64,000 nt of DNA from Idiomarina sp. A28L (GTDB taxonomy: Bacteria > Pseudomonadota > Gammaproteobacteria > Enterobacterales > Alteromonadaceae): assembly GCF_000218785.1 (NCBI RefSeq), contig NZ_AFPO01000011.1, positions 124,001-188,000 of the forward strand, given 5' to 3'. Every line of letters starts with the position of its first letter. The stretch's first letter is position 1. Shown here one piece after another: positions 19,418 to 27,723 of the stretch. The notes below the pieces were generated by a model. The model ran no database searches and was not told the DNA's origin. It worked only from the letters and a program-made list of their open reading frames with translations. Position numbers and translations under genes: made by a program.

Positions 19418-20435
19418 TAAGATCCTTCCTTACTTGCGGGTAACGCCAAGCGTGAAATAGGTTAAGTGCCACGTGAACGCATAATATAAGCGCAGCAATG
19501 AGCAATAAACCGCCTTGAATCACTGGGTAATCGCGTTCATAAATGCTGCGAATTAACCAGCTGCCAATGCCCGGCCAAGAGAATATCACCTCGATAATCA
19601 TAGTATTTGTAATCAATAGGCTTAACAAGCTACCCAGCTCTCGGATAACGTTTTGCATAGCATTTGGAATTGCATGGCTCCAAATTACACTGCGTGTTGA
19701 AAGCCCTTTTGCATAAGCTGAGGTGATGTAATTTTTATCCAACACATCGAGCATACTACTTCGGGTTAGGCGAATGAGGAGCATCATGGGCATCACCGAT
19801 AATACCAACACAGGAAGGGTTATATGCCGAACAGCGCTGCGCAGCGCTAAGCTCATGTTATCTGGCTGGCTAATGAAAATATCGAGTAAAATAGAGCCGG
19901 TAATAGGTTCAATGTTAAACAGCGGGTTGATTTGCCCCGCAATGGGAAGCATTTCCCAGCGCACAGCCACTAACAATATGGCTATTTGAGCAAACCAAAA
20001 CACTGGGATTGAATAACCCGATAAGCTCATACTCAAAATAGTGTGATCGATGGGTTTACGAAAATTTAAAGCAGCCAGCACGCCAAGTGCGATTCCGGGC
20101 ACTAGGGCGATAAGCATGGCTAATACCGCTATTTCTAAAGTAGCCCCAAACCGCAGCTGTAATTGCTCAAACACGGGATCTGCATCTAGCAGTGATATTC
20201 CCCAATCACCCCGGAATAAATGACCTAAATAATGCCAATATTGAACAAATATATTAGCGTCATAACCCCGAGCTGCGGCTGCTTCAGCGAAACGCACAGT
20301 ATCATCGCTGAAAATACCACTACTGTTCGTTATAGGATTACCGGGGAACCAATAACTTAAACAAAAAGCAAAAATAGTTAGCAAAAATAAGGTAATAATG
20401 AGCAGCGCAAGTTGGCGTAAAAGGTAAATTCGCAT
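19404..20435 (-). CDS. sapB: Sap peptide ABC transporter permease SapB
   Basis: The partner permease, 343 residues, about six membrane helices. It opens with the typical short cytoplasmic end and first helix (LALLIITLFLLTIFAFCLSYWFPGNP), followed by a periplasmic loop and the DppB/OppB-like core. The conserved EAA-type loop is TRSSMLDVLDKNYITSAYAKGLSTRSVIWSHAIPNAM. It starts at the last base of the sapA stop (TAATG overlap) and runs into sapC. Confidence 0.93.
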   Translation of the reverse strand: MRIYLLRQLALLIITLFLLTIFAFCLSYWFPGNPITNSSGIFSDDTVRFAEAAAARGYDANIFVQYWHYLGHLFRGDWGISLLDADPVFEQLQLRFGATLEIAVLAMLIALVPGIALGVLAALNFRKPIDHTILSMSLSGYSIPVFWFAQIAILLVAVRWEMLPIAGQINPLFNIEPITGSILLDIFISQPDNMSLALRSAVRHITLPVLVLSVMPMMLLIRLTRSSMLDVLDKNYITSAYAKGLSTRSVIWSHAIPNAMQNVIRELGSLLSLLITNTMIIEVIFSWPGIGSWLIRSIYERDYPVIQGGLLLIAALILCVHVALNLFHAWRYPQVRKDLNASS

Positions 20436-22069
20436 TATTGCTCCTCATTCGCTGGTTTTTGCCGCGAAACCTTACGCAATTGAATACCACCGAATGGCTC
20501 AAGCTCCAAGCCAATGATGTTATCGCGTGCTGCTTGAAAACGCACTGAGTGGGCAATGGGAAGGAGCGGCACTTCAAGAGCTAGATGCTCTTGTGCTTGC
20601 CGATAATAAGCTTTTCTTACCTCTGGATCATTGCTCGATATGGCGGCACTTAACAGCTCATCAAACATAGGATCGCACCATTGCGCACGATTATTACCCG
20701 ATTGTTTGGCTGCGCAACTTAGCAGTGGGCGAAAAAAGTTATCAGGATCTGCGTGATCGGCAGACCAACCGATTAGAACACTATCGTGCTCACCGTCAGC
20801 TAAACGCCGCCGGAATGTACTCCACTCGTAAGAGACTATACCCGCTTGTACACCGACAGCCGATAAATCGGCTTGAATACGTTCTGCCATTAATCGTGCA
20901 TTTGGGTTATAAGCACGTTGAACCGGTAACGCCCATATCTGCATGCTGAAACCGTTGGGGTATCCTGCTTCGCGCAGTAATTCTCGTGCTTTTTCCGGAT
21001 CGTAGCGATACGCACTTGGTGTGCCGTGGTGAGCCCAGGATGTATTTGGCAGTATTGAATCGGCTCTCACTGCGTGATCAAAATAAACGGTATTTAAAAT
21101 AGCGTTACGGTTAACAGCATGAGCAAGGGCTTGGCGAACAAGAGGATCATCAAAAGGAGGCCGATCAGTATTAAAGGCCCAGAACGCGGTGTTGGGACTA
21201 ATGGTATCTTGTAGGTTAATGTCGGGCTTATCACGTAGCCATTGAATATCTTTAGCTGGCGGATACGGCGAAATATCACAATCTTGAGTGAGCAACATTA
21301 ACATTCTTTTGTGATCACTCTGGGCAATACGAAACACTAACTGCTCACTTGCAGCAATTTCCCGCCAATAATTGGGGTGCCGCAGGTAACGTACTAAAAC
21401 ATCTTTGCGGAACTGGCTAAATTGAAAGGGGCCGGTGCCGATAGGTTGCGTATCGATAAGCTCAGCTTGGTTATTCGTTAATAACTGCTGGCCATATTCA
21501 GCTGATAAAATAATGGCGAAATCGGAAGCTAAATTCGCCAAAAATGAACTATCTTGTTTGTAAATCCGGATTTCAACGAGATATTCATCAATTGCCCGCA
21601 CGGATTGTATTAATTGCGTTAAACCGGAAGCACTAAAAAACGGATAACCTCGGCCCGATACATGGTGATACGGGTGCTCACTGTTGAGCCATCGCTCAAA
21701 AGAAAACACCACATCTGCTGCATTCATTACCCGAGAAGGCTGAAACCAATCGGTGCTGTGGAATTGTACGTCGTCGCGGAGTTGAAAACGGTAGCTTAAA
21801 CCATCATTACTTATTTCCCAGGAGGTGGCCAAAGCAGCTGTAAATTGTTGGTTATCAGCATCAAACTCAATTAGCCTGTCATAGAGTTGCGCCGCGGTCA
21901 TGTCTAAAGTAGTGCCGGAGGTAACCAGTTGAGGGTTAAATGACTCGGGGTTCCCCTCAGCACAATATAATAGCCCATTTAAACTTTGCTCAGTTTCGGG
22001 CGCTGGGCTGCATGCACTAACGGTTAAAAGCGCAATACTGGCGGATAGATACTTAATCAACTTATTCAT
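20435..22069 (-). CDS. sapA: Sap system substrate-binding lipoprotein SapA
   Basis: Extracytoplasmic solute-binding protein (family 5) that delivers peptides to the SapBC permease. The start at 22069 gives [22 protein letters not shown] with lipobox VSAC; an upstream in-frame start (22084) lies inside pspF. The mature protein has the family opening CAEGNPESFNPQLVTSGTTLD and the later VRQALAHAVNRNAIL block (about 320), which is diagnostic of SBP family 5. At 544 residues the length is normal. E. coli SapA is a soluble periplasmic protein, so the lipoprotein anchor is a difference. It overlaps the pspF stop by 8 bases, implying pspF-sap coupling. Confidence 0.93.
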   Translation of the reverse strand: MNKLIKYLSASIALLTVSACSPAPETEQSLNGLLYCAEGNPESFNPQLVTSGTTLDMTAAQLYDRLIEFDADNQQFTAALATSWEISNDGLSYRFQLRDDVQFHSTDWFQPSRVMNAADVVFSFERWLNSEHPYHHVSGRGYPFFSASGLTQLIQSVRAIDEYLVEIRIYKQDSSFLANLASDFAIILSAEYGQQLLTNNQAELIDTQPIGTGPFQFSQFRKDVLVRYLRHPNYWREIAASEQLVFRIAQSDHKRMLMLLTQDCDISPYPPAKDIQWLRDKPDINLQDTISPNTAFWAFNTDRPPFDDPLVRQALAHAVNRNAILNTVYFDHAVRADSILPNTSWAHHGTPSAYRYDPEKARELLREAGYPNGFSMQIWALPVQRAYNPNARLMAERIQADLSAVGVQAGIVSYEWSTFRRRLADGEHDSVLIGWSADHADPDNFFRPLLSCAAKQSGNNRAQWCDPMFDELLSAAISSNDPEVRKAYYRQAQEHLALEVPLLPIAHSVRFQAARDNIIGLELEPFGGIQLRKVSRQKPANEEQ

Positions 22070-23168
22070 CGCGACCAGCTCCATCGAGAAGTTGGTATTT
22101 TTTAAGGTAACCTCGTAATTGGTGATAGGTTAGGCCGAGTAAATCTGCGGTTTTCTTTTGATTAAAATGGCAGTTAGCAAGTGCATCGTTAAGTAATTTA
22201 ATTTCAAAGTCTTGCGATATCTCTTTGAAATCAAATGCCTTAGTCATATCGGGGATACTAAACATCGAACTACCTTGAGGTGATGCTTCCTCGTTATTGA
22301 ACCGCGATTCATCTGCGCTTTCTTGTATTTTGGTACTTTCCGGCAATTTTGTACCATTCAATTTGCGCATGCTTTGTTTCGGTTGCCAGGGGCTGGCAAA
22401 CGGGTCAAAAATAATATCATGCAGGGGTAATGCTGCATTATTAAGGCGATATAAGCTTCTTTCTACTACGTTCTTTAATTCTCGTACATTCCCCGGCCAT
22501 GGATAAGCCAGTAAACTTTCTGTGGCTTGCCGAGTGAAACCTTGAAAGCAATCGAGCTCTAATTCCCGCGCCATTTGAATAGCAAAATGTTCTGCCAATA
22601 ATAATATATCGTCGCGGCGCTCTCGCAAAGGTGGCAGGGTGATAACATCAAACGCCAAGCGATCGAGCAAATCTGCGCGGAATTCATTGCGCGCAGCGAG
22701 TTCAGGTAAGTTTTCATTGGTAGCGGCAATCAATCGAACATCTACTTTTACCGGGCGAGTACCACCAACGCGCTCAAATTCGCCATACTCAATAACGCGT
22801 AGAAGCTTTTCTTGAACCAAAGGTGAGGTATTTGCCAGCTCATCCAGAAACAAAGTGCCTTTATCAGCTCGTTCAAATCGGCCTTCATGGCGCTTGCTAG
22901 CGCCAGTAAACGCACCAGTTTCGTGGCCAAAGAGTTCACTATCCAGTAAGTTTTCGTTGAGTGCTGCACAGTTTAATTTGAGATAAGCTTGTTCCCAGCG
23001 GGACGATAGATAGTGTAGGCGTGCGGCAATAAGCTCTTTACCAGTTCCGCGCTCACCTATGATGAGTACTGGTTTATCAAGAGGTGCTGCACGTGATACG
23101 TGTTCGAGCACTTCTAAGAAATTGTTTGATTGACCGATTAGATTGTCGTTGTCACGAAACCTAGACAT
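22062..23168 (-). CDS. pspF: Phage shock protein operon activator PspF
   Basis: PspF is a sigma-54-dependent AAA+ activator of pspABC that lacks a receiver domain and is held inactive by PspA. The 368-residue protein begins directly with the AAA+ domain: Walker A GERGTGKE (38-45), the sigma-54 contact loop GAFTGA (85-90), Walker [11 protein letters not shown], arginine fingers in [11 protein letters not shown], and sensor [22 protein letters not shown] linker (about 255-315) is longer than in E. coli, then comes a Fis-type helix-turn-helix ([24 protein letters not shown]). It is divergent from pspA across 282 bases and upstream of sapA, the same arrangement as in E. coli. Confidence 0.96.
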   Translation of the reverse strand: MSRFRDNDNLIGQSNNFLEVLEHVSRAAPLDKPVLIIGERGTGKELIAARLHYLSSRWEQAYLKLNCAALNENLLDSELFGHETGAFTGASKRHEGRFERADKGTLFLDELANTSPLVQEKLLRVIEYGEFERVGGTRPVKVDVRLIAATNENLPELAARNEFRADLLDRLAFDVITLPPLRERRDDILLLAEHFAIQMARELELDCFQGFTRQATESLLAYPWPGNVRELKNVVERSLYRLNNAALPLHDIIFDPFASPWQPKQSMRKLNGTKLPESTKIQESADESRFNNEEASPQGSSMFSIPDMTKAFDFKEISQDFEIKLLNDALANCHFNQKKTADLLGLTYHQLRGYLKKYQLLDGAGRDE

Positions 23169-23316
23169 GGAGAGGTTTCCTAGTTTTTGTTATTGATTGG
23201 CTAATTTCACTATTTATTAGTCTAATTATTTAACTTTAACAATGGTCATTTACATTAATTTTTTTATTACAGCACAAAAATCACATTTATTCATAGGTTT
23301 ATCAATAAATAAAAAG

Positions 23317-23333
23317 TTGGCACGAGTTTTGTA
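23317..23333 (+). promoter_or_regulatory. Sigma-54 promoter of pspABC
   Basis: TTGGCACGAGTTTTGTA matches the -24/-12 consensus TGGCACG-N4-TTGC(A/T) with a single change (T for C at -12). It lies 118 bases upstream of pspA and downstream of the divergent pspF start, where an enhancer-dependent promoter is expected. The A+T-rich stretch 23200-23315 is the likely place for PspF enhancer sites and an IHF-type bend; I could not fix these individually. Confidence 0.82.
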
Positions 23334-23450
23334 TGTTTAATAGTCGACGCTACTGTTTGCAATTTGCCTGCGGGGCTCAATTCGGTTCTTGAAGTGAATT
23401 AAACTTCTCGAGCCACTCAGGAAGAATACATTGCTTAAGAGGTAATTGTT

Positions 23451-24158
23451 ATGGGTATTTTTTCACGCTTTACTGATATCGTAAATGCGAATCTAAACTC
23501 GCTTCTCGATAAGGCTGAAGATCCACAAAAAATGGTACGCCTGATTATTCAGGAAATGGAAGATACGTTAGTTGAAGTGCGCTCAGTTTCTGCGAAAACA
23601 CTATCGGAAAAGAAAGAGCTAAACCGCCAACTTACGCGTTTAGAAAATGAAGTAGTGGAGTGGGAAAAGCGCGCTGAACTTGCATTAAGTAAAGATCGTG
23701 AAGATCTGGCTCGCCAAGCTTTGCTTGAAAAGAGCAAGTTGCAAGAAACAGTTGATTCCATTCACGCCGAAGTTGCTCGTGTTGATGAGCATATTGAGCG
23801 TTTATCGGGTGAAATTGGCCAACTACAAGAAAAGTTATCAGATGCGAAGGCGCGGCAAAAATCGATTTTAATGCGCGAACGCACGGTAAGTTCACGTTTA
23901 ACCGTGAAGAAAACGTTAGATAGCTCTAAGATTGAAGATGCGATGTATAAATTCGATCGCTATGAAGCGAAAATTGATGGTTTAGAATCACAAGTTGAAG
24001 CTTACGATCTTGGCCAGAAAACATTGGCAGATGAATTTCGGGCGTTAGAAAACGAATCGCATGTAGATGCCGAACTTGCTGCATTGAAAGCACGCGTTAA
24101 AGGTGCCGACACAGCAAGTAAAAAGAAAGCGGAAAGTTCAGCCAAGAAAGGTGCGTAA
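23451..24158 (+). CDS. pspA: Phage shock protein PspA
   Basis: PspA (PspA/IM30/ESCRT-III family) binds damaged inner membrane and inhibits PspF. The 235-residue protein begins with the amphipathic membrane-binding helix MGIFSRFTDIVNANLNSLLDKAEDPQKMVRLIIQEMEDTL and continues as long charged coiled coils to the end. The family segments YEAKIDGLESQVEA and DEFRALENESHVDAELAALKA are present. The Lys/Ala/Ser-rich tail (KGADTASKKKAESSAKKGA) is slightly longer than in E. coli. ATG at 23451 follows AGAGG. The gene is first after the sigma-54 promoter. Confidence 0.96.
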   Translation: MGIFSRFTDIVNANLNSLLDKAEDPQKMVRLIIQEMEDTLVEVRSVSAKTLSEKKELNRQLTRLENEVVEWEKRAELALSKDREDLARQALLEKSKLQETVDSIHAEVARVDEHIERLSGEIGQLQEKLSDAKARQKSILMRERTVSSRLTVKKTLDSSKIEDAMYKFDRYEAKIDGLESQVEAYDLGQKTLADEFRALENESHVDAELAALKARVKGADTASKKKAESSAKKGA

Positions 24159-24165
24159 GGCATAG

Positions 24166-24191
24166 CCGGAGTGGGAAAATGCCCATTCCGG
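24166..24191 (+). other. Hairpin between pspA and pspB, possible attenuator
   Basis: CCGGAGTGGG (24166-24175) pairs with CCCATTCCGG (24182-24191) over 10 bp with one G-T pair and a 6-base loop, 7 bases after the pspA stop. Only a short broken T stretch follows. It may act as a partial terminator or RNA-protecting stem that keeps pspA more abundant than pspB and pspC, as PspA is needed in excess. Confidence 0.55.
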
Positions 24192-24273
24192 TCGCTTTTA
24201 GTCAGATATAATAAAAATGGTTTTTTAAATGATTGATGGCAGTGATTTCTATTTTTCAGAGGTGGGACAATAT

Positions 24274-24519
24274 ATGGATGTTGCAGTGATTTCGATGTTG
24301 ATTGCACCGCTAATTTTATTTGTGATTTTTGTAGCCCCAATTTGGGTTATTTTACACTATCGCAGCCGTAATAAGATTAGTGAGGGTATGAGCCAAGAGG
24401 ATGCGGAGCGAGTTCGTGATTTAGCACAACAAGCCGAGCGTATGCGCGATCGCATTCGCACTTTGGAAAACTTGCTTGATGCAGAGCATAGTAACTGGCG
24501 CCAGAACGACCGCGGCTAG
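24274..24519 (+). CDS. pspB: Phage shock protein PspB
   Basis: PspB is a small inner-membrane partner of PspC that relays envelope stress to PspA. The start at 24274 is chosen because GAGGTGGGAC lies just before it; an earlier ATG (24229) has no ribosome site. The 81-residue product has one membrane helix (about 5-25, VISMLIAPLILFVIFVAPIW), then HYRSRNK, and a cytoplasmic coiled coil ending ERMRDRIRTLENLLDAEHSNWR, the family signature. Length is close to the E. coli protein (74). Confidence 0.93.
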   Translation: MDVAVISMLIAPLILFVIFVAPIWVILHYRSRNKISEGMSQEDAERVRDLAQQAERMRDRIRTLENLLDAEHSNWRQNDRG

Positions 24520-24529
24520 GGAGAATATT

Positions 24530-24976
24530 ATGGCTGAGCGAAAAAAAGAACTACGCCGAGATGATAAGCGGGGCAAAGTAGGTGGCGTTTGTGCCGGTAT
24601 CGCCAACTATTTCGGTTGGGAACTTTGGGTTATTCGAATTATTGCGGTAACGGCTCTAATTCTGGCTAGTAAAGTAACGCTAGTTGCCTATGTTATTGCG
24701 TGGGTTGTTTTAGATAAAGAATCGAAGAAAGCTAAAGGCAAAAATTCGAATGAATTTTCAGAGCAAACCGTTCGTGAAGAAACACGAGTAGAAAGAACTG
24801 CTGATGGCCGCACGATTGAGGTTAAAACGAAAGTGTGGGAAGCCGGTAAACTGCCGCACTATGCACTTGGTGACATTGAAAGTGAGTTTGCAGCAATGGA
24901 GAAATCGCTTCGTTCTATTGAGAGCTATGTTACTTCTTCTGAATTCCGCGTACGCCACGAAATTAATCGTCTCTAA
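24530..24976 (+). CDS. pspC: Phage shock protein PspC
   Basis: PspC is a membrane toxin-like sensor that binds PspA under secretin or proton-motive-force stress. The ATG at 24530 has AGGGAG upstream; earlier in-frame starts lie in pspB. The 148-residue protein begins with basic residues, followed by GKVGGVCAGIANYFGWELWVIRI (the PspC domain signature), one main membrane helix (IIAVTALILASKVTLVAYVIAWVVL), and a charged cytosolic or periplasmic tail with ESEFAAMEKSLRSIESYVTS, which resembles the leucine-zipper region. pspD and pspE are absent. Confidence 0.94.
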   Translation: MAERKKELRRDDKRGKVGGVCAGIANYFGWELWVIRIIAVTALILASKVTLVAYVIAWVVLDKESKKAKGKNSNEFSEQTVREETRVERTADGRTIEVKTKVWEAGKLPHYALGDIESEFAAMEKSLRSIESYVTSSEFRVRHEINRL

Positions 24977-24986
24977 TGCTCGATGA

Positions 24987-25011
24987 TGCCTCTGCCAATT
25001 TTGGCGGGGCA
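24987..25011 (+). terminator. Probable terminator after pspC
   Basis: The segment 24987-25011 folds into a G+C-rich stem (TGCCTC-T-GCCA against TGGCGGGGCA) with one bulged T and a short loop, 10 bases after the pspC stop. A pyrimidine-rich stretch follows rather than a clean T-run, so efficiency is uncertain. Confidence 0.55.
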
Positions 25012-25068
25012 TTACTCCCTCTTGAAAAACTCCTTTTTTAATCGAATATTGCAGAACGTCAGTGCATC

Positions 25069-25086
25069 TGGAAAGTTTACCTTACA
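25069..25086. promoter_or_regulatory. Possible weak TyrR box upstream of megL-phhA-phhB
   Basis: TGGAAAGTTTACCTTACA has the TyrR architecture TGTAAA-N6-TTTACA with one mismatch in each half site. It lies 100 bases before megL. The second half site, CTTACA, is identical to that of the stronger box at 29587. It is plausible because phhA and phhB are classic TyrR/PhhR targets, but the match is imperfect. Confidence 0.45.
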
Positions 25087-25185
25087 CCGCTAAGTGGTAT
25101 AAGCAGTTGCTGATGATTGCCGTGGTATCGCTCTCTCCGTAAGCTATTAGCCATACATAATAATAACAATAATTAGAGATCTTAT

Positions 25186-26376
25186 ATGGCAGACACAAGT
25201 AGTATGCATCCGGAAACGATGGTGATTCACGGCGGTAATGCGCCAGCAGACGAACATGGGGCTCTTGTTGCACCACTTTATCAATCATCCACTTTTGTAT
25301 TCCCTGATGCTGAAACCGGTGGGCGGAGATTTGCCGGCGAAGAAGCCGGATATATTTATTCACGGTTAGGGAACCCAACAGTGAATATGCTCGAACAACG
25401 CGTGGCCGCATTGGAAAATATGCCAGCAGGGGCGGCAACGGCTACTGGAATGGGTGCTGTATCGGCAGCTACTATGGCTTTTCTACGAGCGGGCGATCAC
25501 ATCATTGTTTCCGATTGTATTTATGGCTGTAGTTTTGCCTTATTTAGCCATTTGTTTGACCGATTCGGCGTGAGCGTTAGTTTCGTAGATATGACCCATT
25601 CAGAAAATCTAGAGGCGGCATTTCGCGATAATACTCGGTTAGTATTTTTAGAAACGCCAGCAAACCCACATTTGAAGCTTATTGACTTAGCGATGGTGGG
25701 CGCGGTGTGTAAGCGACATGAAAATGTGCGGATAATAGTTGATAACACGTTTATGACGCCCTTGTTGCAACGCCCAGTGGATTTTGGCGCTGATATCGTG
25801 GTTCACAGCGCAACCAAGTATTTGAATGGACACGGCGACGTGGTAGCGGGTGTTATAACTGGCAGCGAGGAAGATATCCAGCTGATAAAGATGACCAGCC
25901 TTAAAGATATGGGCGCGACTATTTCTCCTCATGATGCTTGGCTTATTACCCGTGGTCTAAAAACTTTGGCTATCCGTATGGAAAGACATTGTAAAAATGC
26001 AGAAATGGTGGCGGAATTTTTAGCGCGACACCCAAGCATTGCAGACATTTATTACCCAGGATTTAAACAACATCCGCAGCACAACCTTATTGGTTCGCAG
26101 ATGAAGCATGCCGGAGCGGTGATTGCATTTGAACTTCACGCAGGCTATCAAGCAGCAGTTGATTTTTTGAATAGATTAACCATGATCAAAGTAGCGGTGA
26201 GCTTAGGCGACGCAGAAACACTGATTCAGCATCCGGCATCAATGACACATTCACCGTTGAGCCCAGAAGTTCGGGCACAGGCAGGAATTACCGATGGCCT
26301 TATTCGAATTTCGGTAGGGTTAGAGCACATTGATGACATTATTCGCGATTTATCGCAAAGCTTAGCGCAAAGTTAA
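25186..26376 (+). CDS. megL: Methionine gamma-lyase
   Basis: A PLP enzyme of the Cys/Met metabolism family that splits methionine to methanethiol, ammonia and 2-oxobutyrate. The 396-residue protein has the PLP lysine at 211 (HSATKYLNGHGDVVAG). It also has Cys115 in DCIYGCSFAL, the residue equivalent to Cys116 of Pseudomonas putida methionine gamma-lyase, which separates this enzyme from cystathionine lyases; YSRLGNPT (phosphate-binding Tyr/Arg), ISPHDAWLITRGLKTL and SLGDAETLIQHPASMTHS also match. The gene is 20 bases upstream of phhA and probably in one operon with phhA and phhB. Cystathionine gamma-lyase activity cannot be excluded. Confidence 0.88.
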   Translation: MADTSSMHPETMVIHGGNAPADEHGALVAPLYQSSTFVFPDAETGGRRFAGEEAGYIYSRLGNPTVNMLEQRVAALENMPAGAATATGMGAVSAATMAFLRAGDHIIVSDCIYGCSFALFSHLFDRFGVSVSFVDMTHSENLEAAFRDNTRLVFLETPANPHLKLIDLAMVGAVCKRHENVRIIVDNTFMTPLLQRPVDFGADIVVHSATKYLNGHGDVVAGVITGSEEDIQLIKMTSLKDMGATISPHDAWLITRGLKTLAIRMERHCKNAEMVAEFLARHPSIADIYYPGFKQHPQHNLIGSQMKHAGAVIAFELHAGYQAAVDFLNRLTMIKVAVSLGDAETLIQHPASMTHSPLSPEVRAQAGITDGLIRISVGLEHIDDIIRDLSQSLAQS

Positions 26377-26396
26377 CAATAAACGAGGAGCTAACC

Positions 26397-27194
26397 ATGG
26401 CAAAGAAAGCGAGCCAATACGTTTCCAAGCAATCAGATAAAGATGGTCATATTGCATGGACCGACGAAGAGAACAAGATTTGGCACGATTTAGTTGCCCG
26501 CCAGCTCGATATTATTCCGGGCAAGGCATGTGATGAGTATATCGAGGGCATGCGTTTATTGGATATGCCAACTGATCGTATTCCACAGTTATACGAGATT
26601 AATAAAGTGCTTGCTGCAACAACTGGTTGGCAAGTTGCTGAAGTACCTGCATTAATCCCCTTCGATGAGTTTTTCCGATTACTTGCTAATAAGCAATTCC
26701 CAGTGGCTACTTTCATTCGTACTCGGGAAGAATTTGATTATTTGCAAGAGCCTGATATTTTCCATGAAATCTTTGGCCATTGCCCACTGTTGACGAATCC
26801 TGCCTTCGCTCATTTTACCCATCAATATGGCAGGTTGGGATATGCAGCAACGCCGAAAGAGCGAGTTTACTTGGCTCGCCTATACTGGTTTACCGTTGAA
26901 TTCGGTTTATTGAAAACCAAAGAAGGGCTGCGTATTTATGGCGGCGGTATTTTGTCATCACCGGGCGAAACTCGCTATGCGTTGGAAAGTGATGTTCCCG
27001 AGCGCGAGCCGCTAAAAGCGATTGATGCACTGCGCACACCATATAGAATTGATATTATGCAGCCGATTTATTACACCATTGAAGATGTGAATGAATTGTT
27101 TGAAATCGCCGATATGGATATTATGGCAATGGTGCATGAGGCTATGGAGTTGGGCTTGTTTGAGCCGAAATTTCCACCGAAAAATGCTGCATAA
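26397..27194 (+). CDS. phhA: Phenylalanine 4-hydroxylase
   Basis: PhhA hydroxylates phenylalanine to tyrosine with O2 and tetrahydrobiopterin/tetrahydropterin, using non-haem iron. The 265-residue protein is the catalytic core without a regulatory ACT domain, as in other proteobacteria. Iron ligands are His123 and His128 (FHEIFGHCPLLT) and Glu168 (YWFTVEFGLL). IPFDEFFRLLANKQFPVATFIR and YGGGILSSPGETRYAL are further family blocks. GAGGAG precedes the ATG. Located between megL and phhB. Confidence 0.97.
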   Translation: MAKKASQYVSKQSDKDGHIAWTDEENKIWHDLVARQLDIIPGKACDEYIEGMRLLDMPTDRIPQLYEINKVLAATTGWQVAEVPALIPFDEFFRLLANKQFPVATFIRTREEFDYLQEPDIFHEIFGHCPLLTNPAFAHFTHQYGRLGYAATPKERVYLARLYWFTVEFGLLKTKEGLRIYGGGILSSPGETRYALESDVPEREPLKAIDALRTPYRIDIMQPIYYTIEDVNELFEIADMDIMAMVHEAMELGLFEPKFPPKNAA

Positions 27195-27266
27195 GAATTG
27201 AGTATTAAATTTTAGTAATCCGCGATTTACCATTACGCAATAGCAAAGTAACTACAGGAAATAGTG

Positions 27267-27608
27267 ATGTCTGAATTAAAAGAAATGAAATGCGAAGCGT
27301 GCCACGCAGACGCACCAAAAGTATCGGATCAAGAACTTGCCGAATTGATACGAGAAATTCCGGATTGGGCACCTATTGTGCGTGATAACGTAATGCAGCT
27401 TGAACGCGTTTATAAATTCAAGAATTTTAAACTTGCATTGGCATTTACTAACAAACTCGCTGAGCTTGCGGAAGCTGAATTCCATCACCCAGGCATATTT
27501 TTGGAGTGGGGCAAGGTAACGGTTACTTGGTGGAGCCATGCTATTGGCGGCTTACATAAAAATGATTTCATTATGGCTGCGAAAACGGATCAGCTTCTCA
27601 ACGATTAA
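27267..27608 (+). CDS. phhB: Pterin-4-alpha-carbinolamine dehydratase
   Basis: PhhB dehydrates the carbinolamine formed by phenylalanine hydroxylase and so regenerates its pterin cofactor. ATG 27267 is preferred over the GTG three bases earlier, as AGGAA ends 7 bases upstream. The 113-residue protein has the DCoH fold motifs: [54 protein letters not shown], including the active-site HHP (about residue 73-75) and a second histidine before GGL. It is 72 bases downstream of phhA and followed by a terminator. Confidence 0.95.
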   Translation: MSELKEMKCEACHADAPKVSDQELAELIREIPDWAPIVRDNVMQLERVYKFKNFKLALAFTNKLAELAEAEFHHPGIFLEWGKVTVTWWSHAIGGLHKNDFIMAAKTDQLLND

Positions 27609-27630
27609 CGGCCAGTTATACGCGATGATT

Positions 27631-27668
27631 ATCAGCACTCTCGAGCTTCGGGAGTGCTGATTTTTTTT
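27631..27668 (+). terminator. Intrinsic terminator after phhB
   Basis: ATCAGCACTC (27631-27640) and GAGTGCTGAT (27652-27661) form a 10-bp stem that can zip further inward, followed directly by eight T residues (27661-27668). A textbook terminator closing the megL-phhA-phhB unit, 22 bases after phhB. Confidence 0.93.
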
Positions 27669-27676
27669 GTAATATC

Positions 27677-27694
27677 TGTATAATTTGCTTTACA
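27677..27694. promoter_or_regulatory. TyrR box overlapping the tyrR promoter
   Basis: TGTATAATTTGCTTTACA fits TGTAAA-N6-TTTACA with one mismatch in the left half and a perfect right half. It contains a perfect -10 hexamer TATAAT (27679-27684), 40 bases before the tyrR ATG. TyrR bound here would cover the promoter, which predicts autorepression, as in E. coli tyrR. No good -35 is evident. Confidence 0.75.
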
Positions 27695-27723
27695 TACTCT
27701 TTGAGGTGGCTTCGCCAAATTAC

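Noticed and set aside
23306-23318. IHF site TATCAATAAATAA near the psp promoter
   Set aside because: One mismatch in the core and location immediately beside the -24 element, where a DNA bend between enhancer and promoter would be too close; not firm enough to list as a feature.
23338-23450. Riboswitch or other structured RNA in the pspA leader
   Set aside because: No conserved aptamer pattern or strong stem was visible; only an ordinary 5' leader.
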